Origin: Prorocentrum cordatum
Lineage: Eukaryota > Sar > Dinophyceae > Prorocentrales > Prorocentraceae
Length of the DNA stretch: 64,000 nucleotides
Reading direction: 5' to 3'
Assembly: GCA_963575745.1 (NCBI GenBank)
Contig: CAUYUJ010014343.1
Coordinates: 163,642 to 227,641, forward strand
This document shows positions 20,307-34,900 of this stretch, one piece after another. The translations under genes were made by a program, and so were the position numbers. Position 1 is the stretch's first letter; every line of letters starts with the position of its first letter. The notes under the pieces were generated by a model. That model saw only the letters and a list, made by a program, of their open reading frames with translations. It ran no database searches and had not been told where the DNA came from.

Positions 20307-22867
20307 CTGTCGCCCAGAATGCAATCCCGAACCAAAGTGCACAAATACTAGAACTGCGCCTCAAACCAGTATCGACGCTCGCAAACAAGCGCACCGAAGG
20401 CCCTGTACAAACGCAACAACTCACACGCACGCACATGTTATTCGTCATCATCATCATCATCCTGCGTTGCTCCACATGCGCGTAGTCCTTCCTCCTCTGC
20501 CTCCCTCCATCTCTCTCTCTCTCTCTCTCTCAACCCTCCTGCTCCTCCTTCTCCTCCTCAGGTTCTCATTTGACGCATGTCTGGCCGCTCTCTGAAAAGC
20601 CCTGGGACCTGCTTTCCCCGGCTCGTTCCCTCTTCGATGGGCAGCCCTAGGACCTGCTTCCCCCCACTCCGCCACATCATCTAGAGGCATCCTAGATGGG
20701 GTCGGAGGATCGCGCCGCATCGCCGATGCATCGGCAATGCATCGGCTATGCACCAGAGATGCATCGCCGACGTCGGCGATGCATCGGCAACGTCCACGCC
20801 AAGCAAGTCGGGCTCCACATCGAGCCGTATCGGCGATGCGTCGGCCTTGCAGCGCGATCCTCCGACCCAATCTACTCCGATCCCATCTGGGAGGCCTAGA
20901 TCCTCCTTCTCCTCTTCCTCTTCCAGCTGTTCTTCTCTCCTCCTCCTCCTCCTCCTCCTCCTCCTCCTCCTCCTCCTCCTTCCTGCTCCGCCACCTCCAC
21001 CCAGCCGTGGGGGGGGGCTCAAGCTTTGGCTGCTAGCTGCTACAGGCCATCCAGCGACGACGGGAGCAGTCCCAGTTAGGGCGGGCACCCTGTCGTGCGG
21101 TGCCGCCTGCAGGACTGCTCTTTTGCTGCAGGGCCGAGAATCAAGGCGTTCGTGCGGTCATGCGGGTCGGGGGTCATCTGGCGACGCTGGAGGCCCCGTA
21201 GATGGAGTCGTGGCAGACGGGGACGGAGGATCGCGCCGTATCGCCGATTCATCGGCGATACATTGCCAGCCGATGCTTCGGCGACATCGGCGATGCATCG
21301 GCGACGCCAGCGTGGAGAAAATGGGGTTCCGCATTGAGCCGCATCGCCGATGCATCGGCGATGCTGCGCGATCCTCCGACCCCATCTACTCTGACCCCAT
21401 TCAAGAGGCCCAGAGTCGATCCGTAGGGTCCTGGATGGCCGGCACGGCGTCCGCATTGTTGTCCAAGGCTTTGGAGGATCCATCATCGGTGCGAAGGGAA
21501 AAAGGCACGTCGCATCCTCACACTCCTCCGACTCATCTCTTTACCGTATTTTTCATGTTTTCTCTCTCTCTCTCTCTCTCTTTCCCAGTCTCTCTCGTTC
21601 TCTCTCTATCTATCTCTCTCTCTCTCTCTTTCTCTCGCTCTCTCGCGCTGTCTCGCACTCTCTCTCTCTCTCTCTCTCCCTCTCTTTCTCTCTCTCTCTC
21701 TCTCTAGATATATATATATATATATATGAGAGAGCGTGATCCACCGCCGCTTTACTATGGAAAATTGCTGCCCTTTTCCTCCGGAACCCGCCCCCCCCCT
21801 CCGAAAATTCCCCCCTCCTGCTGGACCCCCCCCCCTCCCCCGGCAAAAACCCCCCTCCCCTAACCCCTCCTCCTCCCCCCCCCCCCCCCTCGAAAACCGG
21901 GGGGGGGTCACTACCGGCTCGACCCCCCCCCCCCTTCGAAAACCGGAGGGGGGGGTCACTACCGGTTCGAACCCCTCCCCCACCCTCCTTCTCACCGCCA
22001 GCAAACGACTCCCGGTCCCTACCACCGTCCTCACCACATCCCCCGCTGTTGTTCCCAGCACCACTGTCCTCAACCACCACTGTCCCCACTGGTTCCACCA
22101 CCGCCCCTACTGTCCCCACCAAAGCCACCACCACTGTCGCACTGTCCCCACTGTCCCCACCACTGTTCCCACCACGGTTCCACTCTCCCAACTTTCTCCA
22201 CGGCCCCAACCACTGCCCGACTATCCCCACTGTCCCCGCTGTCCCACTGACTCCTCCGCTGTCCCACTGAACTGTCCCACTGTGCCCACCGCTGTCCCCA
22301 CTGTCCCCACCGCTGTCCCCACTGTACCTCTGTCCCAATGTCCCACCGCCGTCCTCGCCACCGCCTTCACCACTGTCCCCACCACCACTGGTTCCTCCAC
22401 TGTTCTACTGTTTCCACCACATTCCCACTGTCCCCACACCACTGTCCCCACCACCACCGTCCCCACCACTGTCCCACTGTCCCCACTGTTCCCACCATGA
22501 TCCTCACCAGTGTCCCCACCACTACCGTTCCCACCACTGTCCCACTGTCCACTGTCCCCACCACTGTCCCGCTGTCCCCTCACCAGTCCCCACCACCACC
22601 GTCCCCACCACTGTCCGCCCCCCCCCTCGATTTTCGAGGGGGGGGGGGGGGGTTCGAACCGGGAAGGGGGCCCCCCGGTTTTCGAGTTCAAGGGGGGGGG
22701 GGGGGTTCGAACCGGTAGTGACCCCTCCCCTTTTCATGATGAACTGGGGGGGGGGTGGGGTTCGAACCGGTAGTGACCCCCCCCGGTTTTCCGGAGGGGG
22801 GGGGGGAGGGGTTCGAACCAGTAGTGACCCCCCCCGGTTTTCCGCCAGCAGCGGTAGAACACGCTCA

Positions 22868-22916
<49 letters not shown>

Positions 22917-25900
22917 ATATATATATATATATATGTATCACTCGCCTCCGCATGCATGGATGTAACCAAGTGTGCGCACATATCTTTTGTCTGCATCTAG
23001 ATGTGTGTACAGCCCCCCCCCAGCAGCACCCTGTGCTACCACCATTCTATTGTCATGTTCCTGCACAACTTCTCCTCCTCCTCCTGTTCCTCCTCCTCCT
23101 CCTCTTCCTGTTACGGCCCTTCGTCCTCTTCCTGTTTCTGCTGCTGCTGTTCCTGCTTCCCCTCCTCGCCCGACGAGAGAGACGGAGGGAGGTAGAGGAA
23201 GAGGGAGAGGGAAAAAGAGAGAGAGAAAGAGAGAGGAGAGGGAGGGAGAGAGAGGAAGAGGGAGAGAGAGCGAGAGACAGACGAGGGAGCAGCGACCCCT
23301 GTGAAATCACGCGGCTTGCGAGAACAGGGGGCGCCTGACCCTCTGTGGCTTCACCTGCATGTTTGGGAGAGGGAGTCCACAAACCGCTGCAGTTCAGTTG
23401 CAGCCTGGCATTGTGTTTAGGTCGGGCATGTCCCCCTACAGGCGGATTTCGGAGGGCAAGTGCAAAACTGTCAAACGAATCAGAAATAGTCAACCAATGC
23501 CAAAACATCATCCCAAGACTATGGCTTCACTATTTTTGAATCGCCTCCTGTAGAGGCACACGCCCGACGTAACATTATGTTCGGATCCACGCTCCAGGAA
23601 AACGGAGGGGCCCTTTCAATTGTCCGAGCAGATCAGCCCAGAAATGCCAGAGACGCTACGGAACAGCAGCGTTCCCCGTGGTCTCATCCCAAAGCGCCCA
23701 CAGCTGCAGAAGAAATCCGCTTCGTCTCGTCCTCTCCTCTCAGACCAGAAATGGCACCTCTGTTCCCCTTGAGGAGGGGAAGAGGAGGAGGAGGAGGAGG
23801 AGGAGGAGGAGGAGGAGGAGCAGGTCCAAGACCCATCAACGATGTTGGAGTACACCTCCATCCAAGCTCCCTCTTCACAGGCCTCTACAAGGGCTCATTT
23901 CCATTAAGGGAAGTGCCCCGCTGGAGGACAACAGTGCAAACTTCCGGAAGCGTTGACTTTAACGCTACGAGTCAGACTGACTGATGCGTCTTGCCGATCC
24001 TGAATCGCGCCAGATAGCCATTCCTCAGACTACAACCCCGCGAATCTATATATATATATATATGTATATATAGATATGTGTAACTGCTGTGCCCTCACAA
24101 TCCTGAATGGCTCCAGAACAGCATGTCTGGTACTTGAACCCTGAGAAGCGAGGAATCGTTATTTTTCCATGTTTTGACCAAAAAACGAAAGACGAATGTG
24201 CACAGCACTACGGCGAGAACGACATGTTGATATCGAGCCACCCTCAATCCGTGAAACTCTTGCAAACATTAAAAAACGAATGTGAGCGGTGCTCAGGCGA
24301 TAACCACAGTGTGAAAACGAACCACCCTCAATCCGAGAAACGATTCCAAATCTGTGACATGAATGCGCGGCGCAAAAGCGAGAACCACATCTGGAAAACG
24401 GACCACCCTCAATCCGTAGAACTCTTGTAAATGGTTGAAAAGAATGTTGTGTCCTCGTTTTTGAAGAGACGGCGCCCCGCGTTCACTCCTCCCGCTGCCC
24501 TCTCCCTCCTCATCGGCATCATCGTCATCATCATCACCATCACCATCAGCATCGTCATCGTCATCGTCATTATCATCATCATCGTCATCATCATCGTCAT
24601 CATCATCGTCGTCTTCATCATCAGCATCATCGTCGTCATCACCATCGTCGCCATCATCATCGCAGTTATCGCCACCATCGTCGAAACCAATTTCGGCACA
24701 CCCCTCACACGCTTCGTGGCCACATAGGGAGCTCCGCCGAAGGCCCCAGTGGCAGCGCTCGCATGCGGTTCCACCCCCATTTCGGCACACCCCTCACACG
24801 TGTCGTGGACCTCCACCGAAGGCCCCAGCGGCAGCGCCCGCATGCGGTTCCACCCCCTATGTCGGCACACCCCTAACACGTTTCATGGCCCCATGGGGAG
24901 CTCCACCGAAGGCCCCAGTGGCTGCGTTCGCATGCGGTTCCCCCCCCATGTTAGCAAAACCCTCACACGCTTCATGGCCCCATAGGGAGCTCCACCGAAA
25001 GCCCAACCGCATGCGGTTCCACCCCCATGTTGGCAAAACCCTCACACGTTACGTGGCCCCGTAAGGGGGCTCCACCGGAGGCCCCAGCGGCAGCCCCCAC
25101 ATGCGGTTCCACCCCCATGTCGGCACACCCCTCACACGTTTCGTGGCCCCGCATGGGGCTCCACCGAAGGCCCCAATGGCTGCGTTCGCATGCGGTTCCA
25201 TGTCGGCACACCCCTCACACGTTTCCGTGGCCCCATAGGGGGCTCCAAAGGCCCAAGCGGCTGCGTTCGCATGCGGTTCCACCCCCATGTTGGCACACAT
25301 CCCGCACGATGCGTGGCCCCATAGGAAACTCCACCGAAAACCCCAGCGGCAGCGCCCGCATGCGGTTCCACCCTAATTTCGGCACGCCGCTCACACGCTT
25401 CGTGGCCCCATAGGGAGCTCCACCGAAGGCCCCAGTGGGTGCGTTCGCACGTGGTCCGGCCCAACATTTTGGCGCACCCGTCGCACGTCTCGTGGCCGGA
25501 AGTGGCACCATCGAAAGCCGCAGCGGCAGGGTCCGCATGTCGGTGCCGCCCAATTTCTGCACGCAGCCCGCACGCTTCGTGGCCGTACAGGGAGACCCAC
25601 CGAAAACGCCAGTCGCAGGGATCACATGGCGGCGCCGTGCCGACCGATTCCGGGACGCCCGTCGCCCAGATTGCACCCCAGAGGGAACGTCACATATGGT
25701 TTCTGTGAACCGAGCAGGGATCTCCAGGCCGTTCGGATCAGGACGAGGGAGGTGAAGTATAATGATGAGGATGATGATGGTCAGGAGGGCACGCAAATAC
25801 GATGATGAGGGGGGGGTGAGGCTCAAAGGGACGAGTATGCCGCGCCTCCGCACCAGGGTGATGATGCAAGCGGGAGGGCGGGCGCACGGTTCTCTGTCTC

Positions 25901-28900
25901 TCCCTCCAATTCCTCTTCACTGCTGCGTTTACATCCTCCGCCGTCCTCTTCCTTTTTTTCCTCCTCGTCCTGTTTGCCCGGATAGTGGATATGTATATGG
26001 CAGGTGATTCCATTTTGCGCTGAAGCCATCCTTTGCAAGTGATCTGAACCACCGCGCCCCGTGGCCTGGCCCCACCCAGTGTCTAGGATTTCTAAGCGAT
26101 GGGGTGTCGTCAGGAGCATGGTCTTGGACCGGAACGGTTTCGATAAGCTAGCCATACGCATCGATGTTCGTTGTGTTGCGAAAGTGACAGTAGTCCGCAT
26201 GCCAGCCAGCTCGCTTTGCTCCGCGCAGCGGACGACCCGCGCGCGTCGCTGGGACCCCTACGGGCGACCGGCGCGCGTCGCGGGGACTCCGCGCTGCGTT
26301 GCGCCCGTAGCCTCGGAATGTGGAGTGCGCGGGCAAAGAGCAAGGAAAGGAAGGGAAGGAAACGGGCGCGATCCTCGTGAGGAGCGTGCCGACATGGGCA
26401 TCGCGGTGTGCGGGCGCTGCCGTCGGGGTTCCCGGGGAAGCTCCCTGCGGCGGCCTCGCTCACTGTCATTCACACTCATATACCATTCACACTCATATAC
26501 CATTCACGCTCAGAGTCAGGCGTCCCCGAACCATTCACACTCATGTACATATACATGAGGCGTAGCCATGACCGCACTCATGCACTCATACACATTCGCA
26601 CGCAGACTCATTCACACTCATACTCACTCGTGCTCAGAATCACCCGCGGTCTGTCTCTCGTAATTCGACCTACCGTGTTCTTTCGTGTTGTCTACCCCGC
26701 CACGCAATTCGGCACACAACTCATACGGCTCGTGGATTCGTGGCTCCATAGGGAGCGTCATCGAAAAAGGTATTCACAATAGCGGTACTCACAATTGCAT
26801 GTGGTTGCGTCCTTCGCCAGGATGATTTATCTCTGCCCCAAATCCTTCCTTCCCATGCTTTGGGGAAGGGTTAACAATGTCCCCTTATCAATATGCACCC
26901 CATCCCCCAGGCAGACGGCATCAAACCAGAAATGATGATAACCGCACGATCACCCTCCAAAGCGATCCTTGCCAAAACAATACGGAACGCACTCTGCTTC
27001 CAAATTCGGAGAATGCGCAACCAACCCGATGTGGCACCCCCCACCATCCCCCTCAAAAAACAATACAATATACAGTTTGGGCAAAGTCAAGCGTTTGTTC
27101 GTGAGACACGCGAACACATCGTAGTCTTTTTTGACGAGGACCGCGGGGGTGTCAGCATATTGCCTGCTGTGCGAAGGGCTACCATCTCTGACAGAAGCCA
27201 TACAACATACACCTCGCAGCTGAATCTGGATCATGCGCGGCCACCCCGCGATCACAGCCAAGTGGTGTTTGACAGGGATGGTGGGGGTGGTGGCGTATGG
27301 CATGCTGCGCAGGCCCACCAAACACAATGATGGGCATTGCTTTTCGACAAGGATGGTGGGGCCGACATGTGTTGTGTGCTGTCACGTGCGCAGGCACACC
27401 TGACACATTCTGCACGTGTCGCGAACGTGGCAAACCTGGCGCAGCTGGCGCACGCGGAGGCACGTGGCGTATCTGGCGCACCAGGCCTGCCTGGCACGCT
27501 CGGGCCCCAGGAGTGCCTGTCGCGCGTGGCGCGCCAAGCACGCGTGGCGCACCTCGCCCCAGCCTCGCGCACATGTGCCCGGTGTTGGTTCCCAATAACT
27601 GCCGATCCAAAGACGACCGTTAGACATGCTGAGGCTCGGGTGTTACTTACGTGTTGGGAGGGCGGGTGGGAGTGAGCTAGACGGCTTGCCAACTAGGAGG
27701 GTGCCTTGACCCCTCCCTCTGCCCCCTTCCCTGGGCCTGGATCGTCCAAGATGGTTCCAGGAGGGCCACAGAGACCCCAAGATGACCTCCAAGATGGCTC
27801 AAGATAACTCATGATGGCTCAAAATAGCCCCTGACGCACGTCCAAGGGAAGGGGCTTCAAGACGGCCCCAATATGGTGTCAAGCGCCCTCCGAGCCCTCC
27901 AAGGACCCCCCAAGAGACAAACATGGCTCCAACAACTAAGGTGCAATGATGATTTCAAGATGGCACAGGAGAACCCCAAGAGGGACCAAGAGGGATCCAA
28001 TACGGCTCCAAGAGCGCCTGAGAGCGCCCCAAGACGGCCCCAAGACGCAATGTTTGAGCCTCCGAGGGGGAGGGGGGGCTGGACCTACGATCCCCCTCTC
28101 TCTTTGAACAGTGAGCCCAACCTTGCGGCAAGAGGCCTGCCATAGAGGAAGATAAACGTTCGGCGGTCCGCGCGGATTTCTTGGATTTGTGCTGGGCCCC
28201 CCCTCCCTGCCGCGCGGAGCGCGCCAGGGGCAGCGCGGGGGGCGCCGCTAAGGGCCCCCAGCTCAGATTCAAACAAACCGCGCGGAGAGTCGAAAATTAA
28301 TGTTTATGCTGTTGTTCTTCTTCTGCTTCGATGCCAGACCCGCCCCAAGAACCCCAAGCGGCCCCCCAGAACCCTCAAAGAAGCCCCAGGAGGGCCCCCC
28401 GAGTGCCCCAAAAGAGTGCCTCCACGAGGACCCCAAGAGGGAGTCCCAAGAGGGCTCCAAGAGACCTCCGACCAAAAACTACACCAGAGAAAACACCCAA
28501 TCATGGTATGGTAACCGGAACCCGGGAGCCCGGGAACCCAGGAACCCGGGAATCCCGAGTGCTGCCAAAATCGGCAGGAAACTTTCGCCAAATCTTTGAG
28601 CTTCCACTAGGACCCCTTCAGTGCAAGCACTGATTGGGGAGAAACACTTCCATGGCGACTGATTCACTGCATGCTTCTACAAGTCCCTGATCAAGACGAC
28701 TCGCCTGGCGACATGTATCTGAAAGAGCTGGTGGGTATACGCGAAGTGTCAAGACTTACTCATCAGGGGAAGGAATGGAGAAGGAGGAGGATGAGAAAGA
28801 GTAAGAGTAGGAGTACTGAGGAGGAGGAGGAGCAATAGGAATAATGATAGGAAGACGAAGCATAGTAATGATATTAACTATAAGAAAACGAGGAAGACGA

Positions 28901-31900
28901 TGTGAAGAAAGAGGGTCGAAGAGGGATGAGCAGGGGAGAGGAGGGTGGAGAAAGGGGAGAAGGAAAAAAGGAAGGTGGAGGAACAGGCGGAGGAGGGAGA
29001 AACGGTCTGCCTTCCCGCTCCCCCCCCTCACCACTCCCCCCTCCCACTGCCCCGAATCTCCTCACCACTGCCCGTCCCTTCCTCGCCCTCCCCTCCCCAC
29101 CTCGACCGCGACCGCTTCCTCTCCCCTCTGCTCCGCTTCTCTTCCCTGAGCTCGCCTCCTTGACGCATTCGATTATTCCCCCTCGCCGCGTCCTCGCTCG
29201 ATCACCGCCCCATGCCCCTCCATGCAGCAGCAGAGGCAGAGGTGCTGACAGGACAACGACAGCAAGAAGAGCGATGGGGACGGGGCAAGACGCGGGAGAG
29301 AAAAGGGGACCGTGGAGGAAGCAGTAGACGAAGTCAGCGTGGTCGACACGGTGGTCGTAGACGAGTCAGTGGTGGTAGTCAGCGTGCTGACGGTTGTCGT
29401 CGACGTGCGCGAAACCGTGGTCGTAGACGACTCGGTCGTGGACGACTCGGTGGTGGTAGACTTCGTGCTGACGGTGGAGCTGCTCGACTCTGTGGCGCTC
29501 GTTTGCGTTTTCGTGGTGCTGCCGGTGATACTGGTGCTTGACGTGGCGGTCACGGTGGCAAATGTGGTGCTCGACGTGACGGTGCTCGTAGTGCCCGACG
29601 TTGCGGTGTCCGTGGTGCTCGACGTAGCGGTGTCCGTGGTGCTCGACGTGGCGGTCTCCGTGGTGCGGGTGCTCGTCGTCGCGGTCTCCGTGGTTGCTGT
29701 GCTGCTGCCAGTGGTGGCAGAAGTGCTGGAGCCAGTTGTGCTGGAGGCCGTGGTGCTGGAGGCAGATGTGCTGCTGCTCGTCTCCGAAGTCGTCGACTCC
29801 GTCGTCGTTGAGACCGTGGTGGAGGAGGCGGTCGTCGTGGACACCGAAGTCGAGGAGGCAGACGTGGTCGAGCCCGATGTGGTAGTCAGCGAGATGCTGC
29901 TCGTCTGGGTGTAGCTGACGGTGTGCGTGCTTGCAGTCGTGGAGCTGCTCTGCGTGGTGCTGCTCTCTGTGGAGCTCGTCGCCTGGAAAATGTGCTTTAC
30001 AAACAGAGAGGAGATGCAGAAGGATGACATCACAGGACCCAGGCATTTGAAGGAAAAACGACTGAACTTGCAACGAAATGAGTGCCATGCCCCCACCGAC
30101 AACCAGACCAACATGCAATTCCATTTCATCACGCATTGGCCCCTGCCGCACCCGAGATGCATCGCTCGCGTAAACCCATGACACACACTGGTAACTATCA
30201 ACTTGCATCGGCGCACGATAGCTGTGCGAAGCATGGCCAGAACTACATCATCCTGAGATGGGGCCCGGGCGTCGATTGTGTGAGAACCAGCGGGGCCATC
30301 ACCCCACACGGGCAGCTGGGAACGCAGGCTGCAGCACCGGCACGCATGATGGCGTACGTCCCGAGTCTTCGATCCGCAGAACATTCTCAGCTGAACCTGT
30401 CCCCACACTGCAGGCTCGGACCTTCCTGGACCTCGTGGGCATGTTTCGGCCTAGGCTTCAACCCATGCTAGAGACATGCGACAAGGGCGGATGATGACGG
30501 ATGGCCCTGGGGTCGGAATACGCGCATCCCACTGTTCCAATCGCCCAGCTCCTCGACGATGCTCGAAAACAAACGCGTATAGCATCCGAGACTAGACTGT
30601 TGTAGGCCCCTGCTTGTCAATTTTCCACGTGGTCCCTGCTGCCATGTTGATATAGAGCTGCCTCACCGCCATCACCGCTGCGCTCAGAGAATCGCCACCG
30701 CTGCGCCAACTGCCCAGCCTGCTGCGCTCGCCCATCGCTGCCCTCGCTTGGATCCTGCCCTCCTCCTCACCTGCCCCCTCCTCCCTACAGCCCCACACGG
30801 GAAGGTCAAGGAGTGGAACAGATGACCGTCACACTGCTCACGGTAGTACTGCTCGCGGATGAAGTGGTGCTGCTCCCGGTGGTGCTTGTGAGGGTGGTGC
30901 TGGTCAGGGTGTTGCTCGTCAGGGTGCTGCTGGTAGCAGTGCTGCTGGTCGCACTGGTGGTCGTCATGCTCGTGCTGCTTGTGCCCTCGGGGGAACTGCC
31001 ATTCGGCTAGAGCGTTCTGTTGTGCATGGAGGAATCTGGAGGCAGGAAGCTGAGAACTCAGTGACAGGAATACTTGTGTATGCAACTTGCTTACGGCGGG
31101 TTCACGTCGCGTTGACGACGGCGCTGGTTTTGGCACCCCGTGGACCCTATCTTGAACGATCAAGCCATCCGGTAACGCAGATCATTCGATATCGGCCGAC
31201 TCCAAGCCACTGCTGGTGCTTCACATTGAACGCACGCGCTAGGGTCGCCGCTTCGACAACGCGGCGCGAACCTACCGTACTGACATGAACCCAGGGGAAG
31301 AAGACCCAAGAGCTCCAGAGGCTGGGCTCACCGCCTGCATACGGTGGAGGCGCTGTCTGAATTTTCCTGCGCGACCGAAGTGCGACGATATAGATACGTG
31401 CGCGTGTTGAGGCGCGATTTCCTTGTGCGTGCTTGAGCGTGTGCGCTGAGCGTCCGCCAGCGCTGCGACTACACTAAAACATGCGCGCGCACGTCAAAGC
31501 GGCACGTAATAGGTACGGACGAGTGCGAACACTCAGGCTCATGTCCATTCCATCATCATGCGCATGTGCTTTCAGCTGCGCACGGCTCAAATACATTACT
31601 GAACATGCGTACACCTATTCATGTGTATATATATAAATACACTTACACGTACCTTTGCCAAACCACGATCTCCTCGTTTTGCATCGGGCATCTGTGCGCA
31701 TGTGTTGTAACTGCGACTTGAATTTGCACCGTGGTGTATCGTGTATGTCCATCTGCATTCAAACGCACATGCACACGCTCACGCGCGCAATCCAGACGCA
31801 CACGCATTGCAAGAATTTTAAGGCATTGCGGTGAGCTCAGACCACTACAGTGTCCCCAATCAGTTCCAACTGCGCGGTTCGGGAAACCCCGAATGCAAAC

Positions 31901-34900
31901 ATGTTGTCATCTCTTGTCGGGGATCTACTGACCTGGGTCAATCCAGACCCCGGTCAGTCAGGCCTTGCAGGATCCTGCAAGATCCTGCGGGATCCTGTAG
32001 GATCCTGCACCCAAGCAAGGGTCAGTGCACCCCTGGCTCTGCAAGATCCTGCAAGGTCCAGCGCTCTGACCCCCGTCTGCATTGACCCCCGTCTCTTGAG
32101 CCCCGATCTCGGGTGGGCCTGTTTTGATTAGGCATGAAAAGGACCCCTAAGTCTTCGGGAGGCGACATAAGTTAGGCGGGCCAGAGAACATTAGGCATAG
32201 GGGGTCTTCGATGTGTCATACCAGACCGCCCAGACCTCAGTGAAGCCACGTCTTTACTAAGCTGTTAGGGTCAGGGATGATTTTATCCTCGAAGACCGAG
32301 CTGTACTGACTCCGGTACTCCCAGGGCCTCTCCAAGGGTGCGCTCTGACTTGAGACTCGAGGCGAATCCAGCGGTGGCGACGAGGGCCTCCCCAGGGGCC
32401 CCCAAAGATGCAAAAACGAGGCAGGGGTACCAGTATGGGCACCCCTGCCTCCTCTGACCCATTCCTTGCCCTCCGCGGCGGCCGCTCAGGGATCGACGAG
32501 CGGCCTACGAGCCTTAGGGCTGGGGATTCGATTATCCTCGATGATGTCTGGGCCCCCCAAAGGGGGGGGGACCCTGAGAGGTGGGGGGGAGTTCGATCCG
32601 CGGGTGCACCGAATTTCCGAATTTCCGACTGTCGACGCCTCTCGGGTTCTGGCGGCGGCCAGAGACCTCGTTTTGCACAGCTGTTCTGCGGATCGATGCG
32701 CCAACGGACCGAACTCCCGCCCCCCCCGCTGGCCATCGCTCGGACGTCCATTCCCTGTGCTTTTTTCGGTTTCGTGCGTGACTTTTTTTCGCCCAATGCA
32801 TCAAACATGCTCCTCGATGGTCCTCGCCGAAGGAACAATGCACACGTCCGAGCGGTGCCGAGGCCTGTGGCCCCCTCCCCCTCTGCGAGGTCCCGAGCCC
32901 TACTTCCGCCGCCTTCCGACGGCCGTCCGCCGGCGGCCCCGGCTTCCGCCGAGCTGCCGCCGCCAATGCTGCCTGGGTTCTCGAGGGCGAGACCCCGTCT
33001 CCGGCGGCGAGCCCCGGGGGCGGGGGAAAGGAGAAGGGGCGAGCCTTCGCAGAAGGCTCGGAAGTCCCCCGGCCCCCTGAGCAGTTCCAAGCCTCCCCCC
33101 GAGACACAGCAAAAACCTCCCAGAAGGCGCGGGGGTCTTCTGAGAAATCCCCCCGTCTGCATTGACCCCCGTCTCTTGAGCCCCAATCTCTGGGGATACC
33201 AGAAGATGCCGATACCGCTACTCCCCAAACCTCTCCTGGGGTGCGCTCTGACCGGAAGTTCGAGGCGAATCCAGCGGGGGCGACCGGGGCCTCCCAGGAG
33301 GCCCCACAAGAAGAGAACGGCCGAAAGGTAACGGTATGGGTACGTGTTCCTCCTCTGAATCTCGGGCGGGCCCGTCTTACAGTGGGGGGCCAGTCCACAA
33401 GAAACCTTCCACAAGAAACCCAACTCTGAGACCCCAGGACGTCCATTGATGTCTGGTGTGGGAATGTCACGTTTCCCAAAAGCAAAACCATCAAAACCCA
33501 AGAAACCCAGGGCACCCTGCAGGCAAGCAGGGTGTTTCTTGGCATGGGCCCCCACTGTACTTCCAGGCGATCCCCGAATCGAATCGATGTCGGATCGGCG
33601 ATCGACATGAATCAGATCGGGGGAAATCGGCAGCCGAGTCGGAAAACAACACAAATCGGCAGACATCGGCAGGCTTGTATGCGTCCAGTGAGAGATCATG
33701 GCCCACATCGGAACCCCTGGCCGAATCGAATCGGAACTGGAATCCGTCGACATCGAATCGAATCGAATCGGGGGAAACGAAACGAGCTCTGTACTTCCTG
33801 GGGAGACCAAACGGTACTGATACCACTACTCCCCGGACCTCTCACGGGGTGCGCTCTGACCAGAATCTCGAGGCGAATTCGGCGGCGGCGACGAGGGCCT
33901 CCCAGGAGGCCCCAAAAAACTGGAAAACGAGCGAAGGGTGGAGGTATGGGTTCCTGTTTCGGGGATCTTCTGACTGGGGCAAATCCAGACCCAAGTCAAT
34001 CAGGCCTTGCAGACTCTGGCAAGATCCTGGACCCAAACCCGGGTCAATGCGACGGCTCCTGTAAGATCCTGCAGGGTCCTGCACCCAAACCCGGGTCAAT
34101 GCGACCCTGTTCTTGCAGGATCCTGCAAGACCAGGCGCTCTCTTGCTGACCCCCCCTTTGCATTGATCGGCGGCGAGCGAGGGGGGGAAATGAGAAGGAG
34201 AAGGCCTTCTCAGAAGGCGGCGGGACTTCTCAGAAGCCCTCGCGACTTCTGAGAAGTCGTCTTCGTCTTCGGGGAAGGCTTAGAAAGCTTCTTAGAAGGC
34301 CCGGGGACTTCTGAACCTTCTGAGAAGGCCTTCTCCTTCTCACTTCCCCCCCTCGCTCGCCGCCGAATTGACCCCCGCCTCCTGAGCCCCGCCTGCTCCT
34401 CCCCCGACTTCCGCCAGCTTCCGACGGCCGTCCGCCGGCGGAGCCGTCCGCCCCGCCGGCCGCCTGCCCGCCGGCCTGCCGCCCGTCTTCCGCCGCCCCG
34501 CCGGCCGAGGGGGGAGAGGCGCGGCGGCCCCCCTCGGCTCTGGAGGGCGAGGCCCTCCCTTCGGCGGCGAGCCCGCGGGGGGGAAAGTGAGAAGGTGCGC
34601 CACGAATCTGTACCTGAATTTCATTTATTTTTATATATATATAATATATAATATAAATATATATATATTATATATATATATATATATTGTATACTCTAGA
34701 TTTCGTAATAAAAGGGAGGGGGTCACAACCCTCCCAGACCAGAAGTTTTAAACCCCCCCAGACCATCCATGAAAGGGCGGCACTTTGCCCAGACCCCCCC
34801 GAACCCTTCAAGACAGCTCAAATCAGACCCCCCCGCCAAATGTGACCCACCCTACTTTATTATGGAATCCAGAGTAGATATACACACAGATATGTACGAT

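Noticed and set aside
22049-22718. Thr/Val/Pro-rich plus-strand protein at 22.0-22.7 kb
   Set aside because: It follows the ccactgtcccca minisatellite with variable spacing and lies between inverted arms, unlike the mucin exons with clean splice boundaries.
24293-24790. Asp-rich minus-strand protein
   Set aside because: Translation of the (ATC)n tract joined to satellite units; no start, splice or codon evidence.
26061-26250. Plus-strand frame around 26.1 kb reading RISKRWGVVRSMVLDRNGF
   Set aside because: Looks protein-like by eye but has no codon bias, no splice sites and no repeats or homologues in the window; likely chance.
26480-26640. CRISPR-like regular repeats at minisatellites
   Set aside because: Units are contiguous or have variable short linkers, not constant repeats with unique spacers, and the genome is eukaryotic.
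32257-33810. Very long minus-strand open frame (over 500 codons) and overlapping plus-strand frames
   Set aside because: The frame crosses foldback families E, P and G, is open on the opposite strand too, and has no domain. GC-rich repeats without stops explain it.
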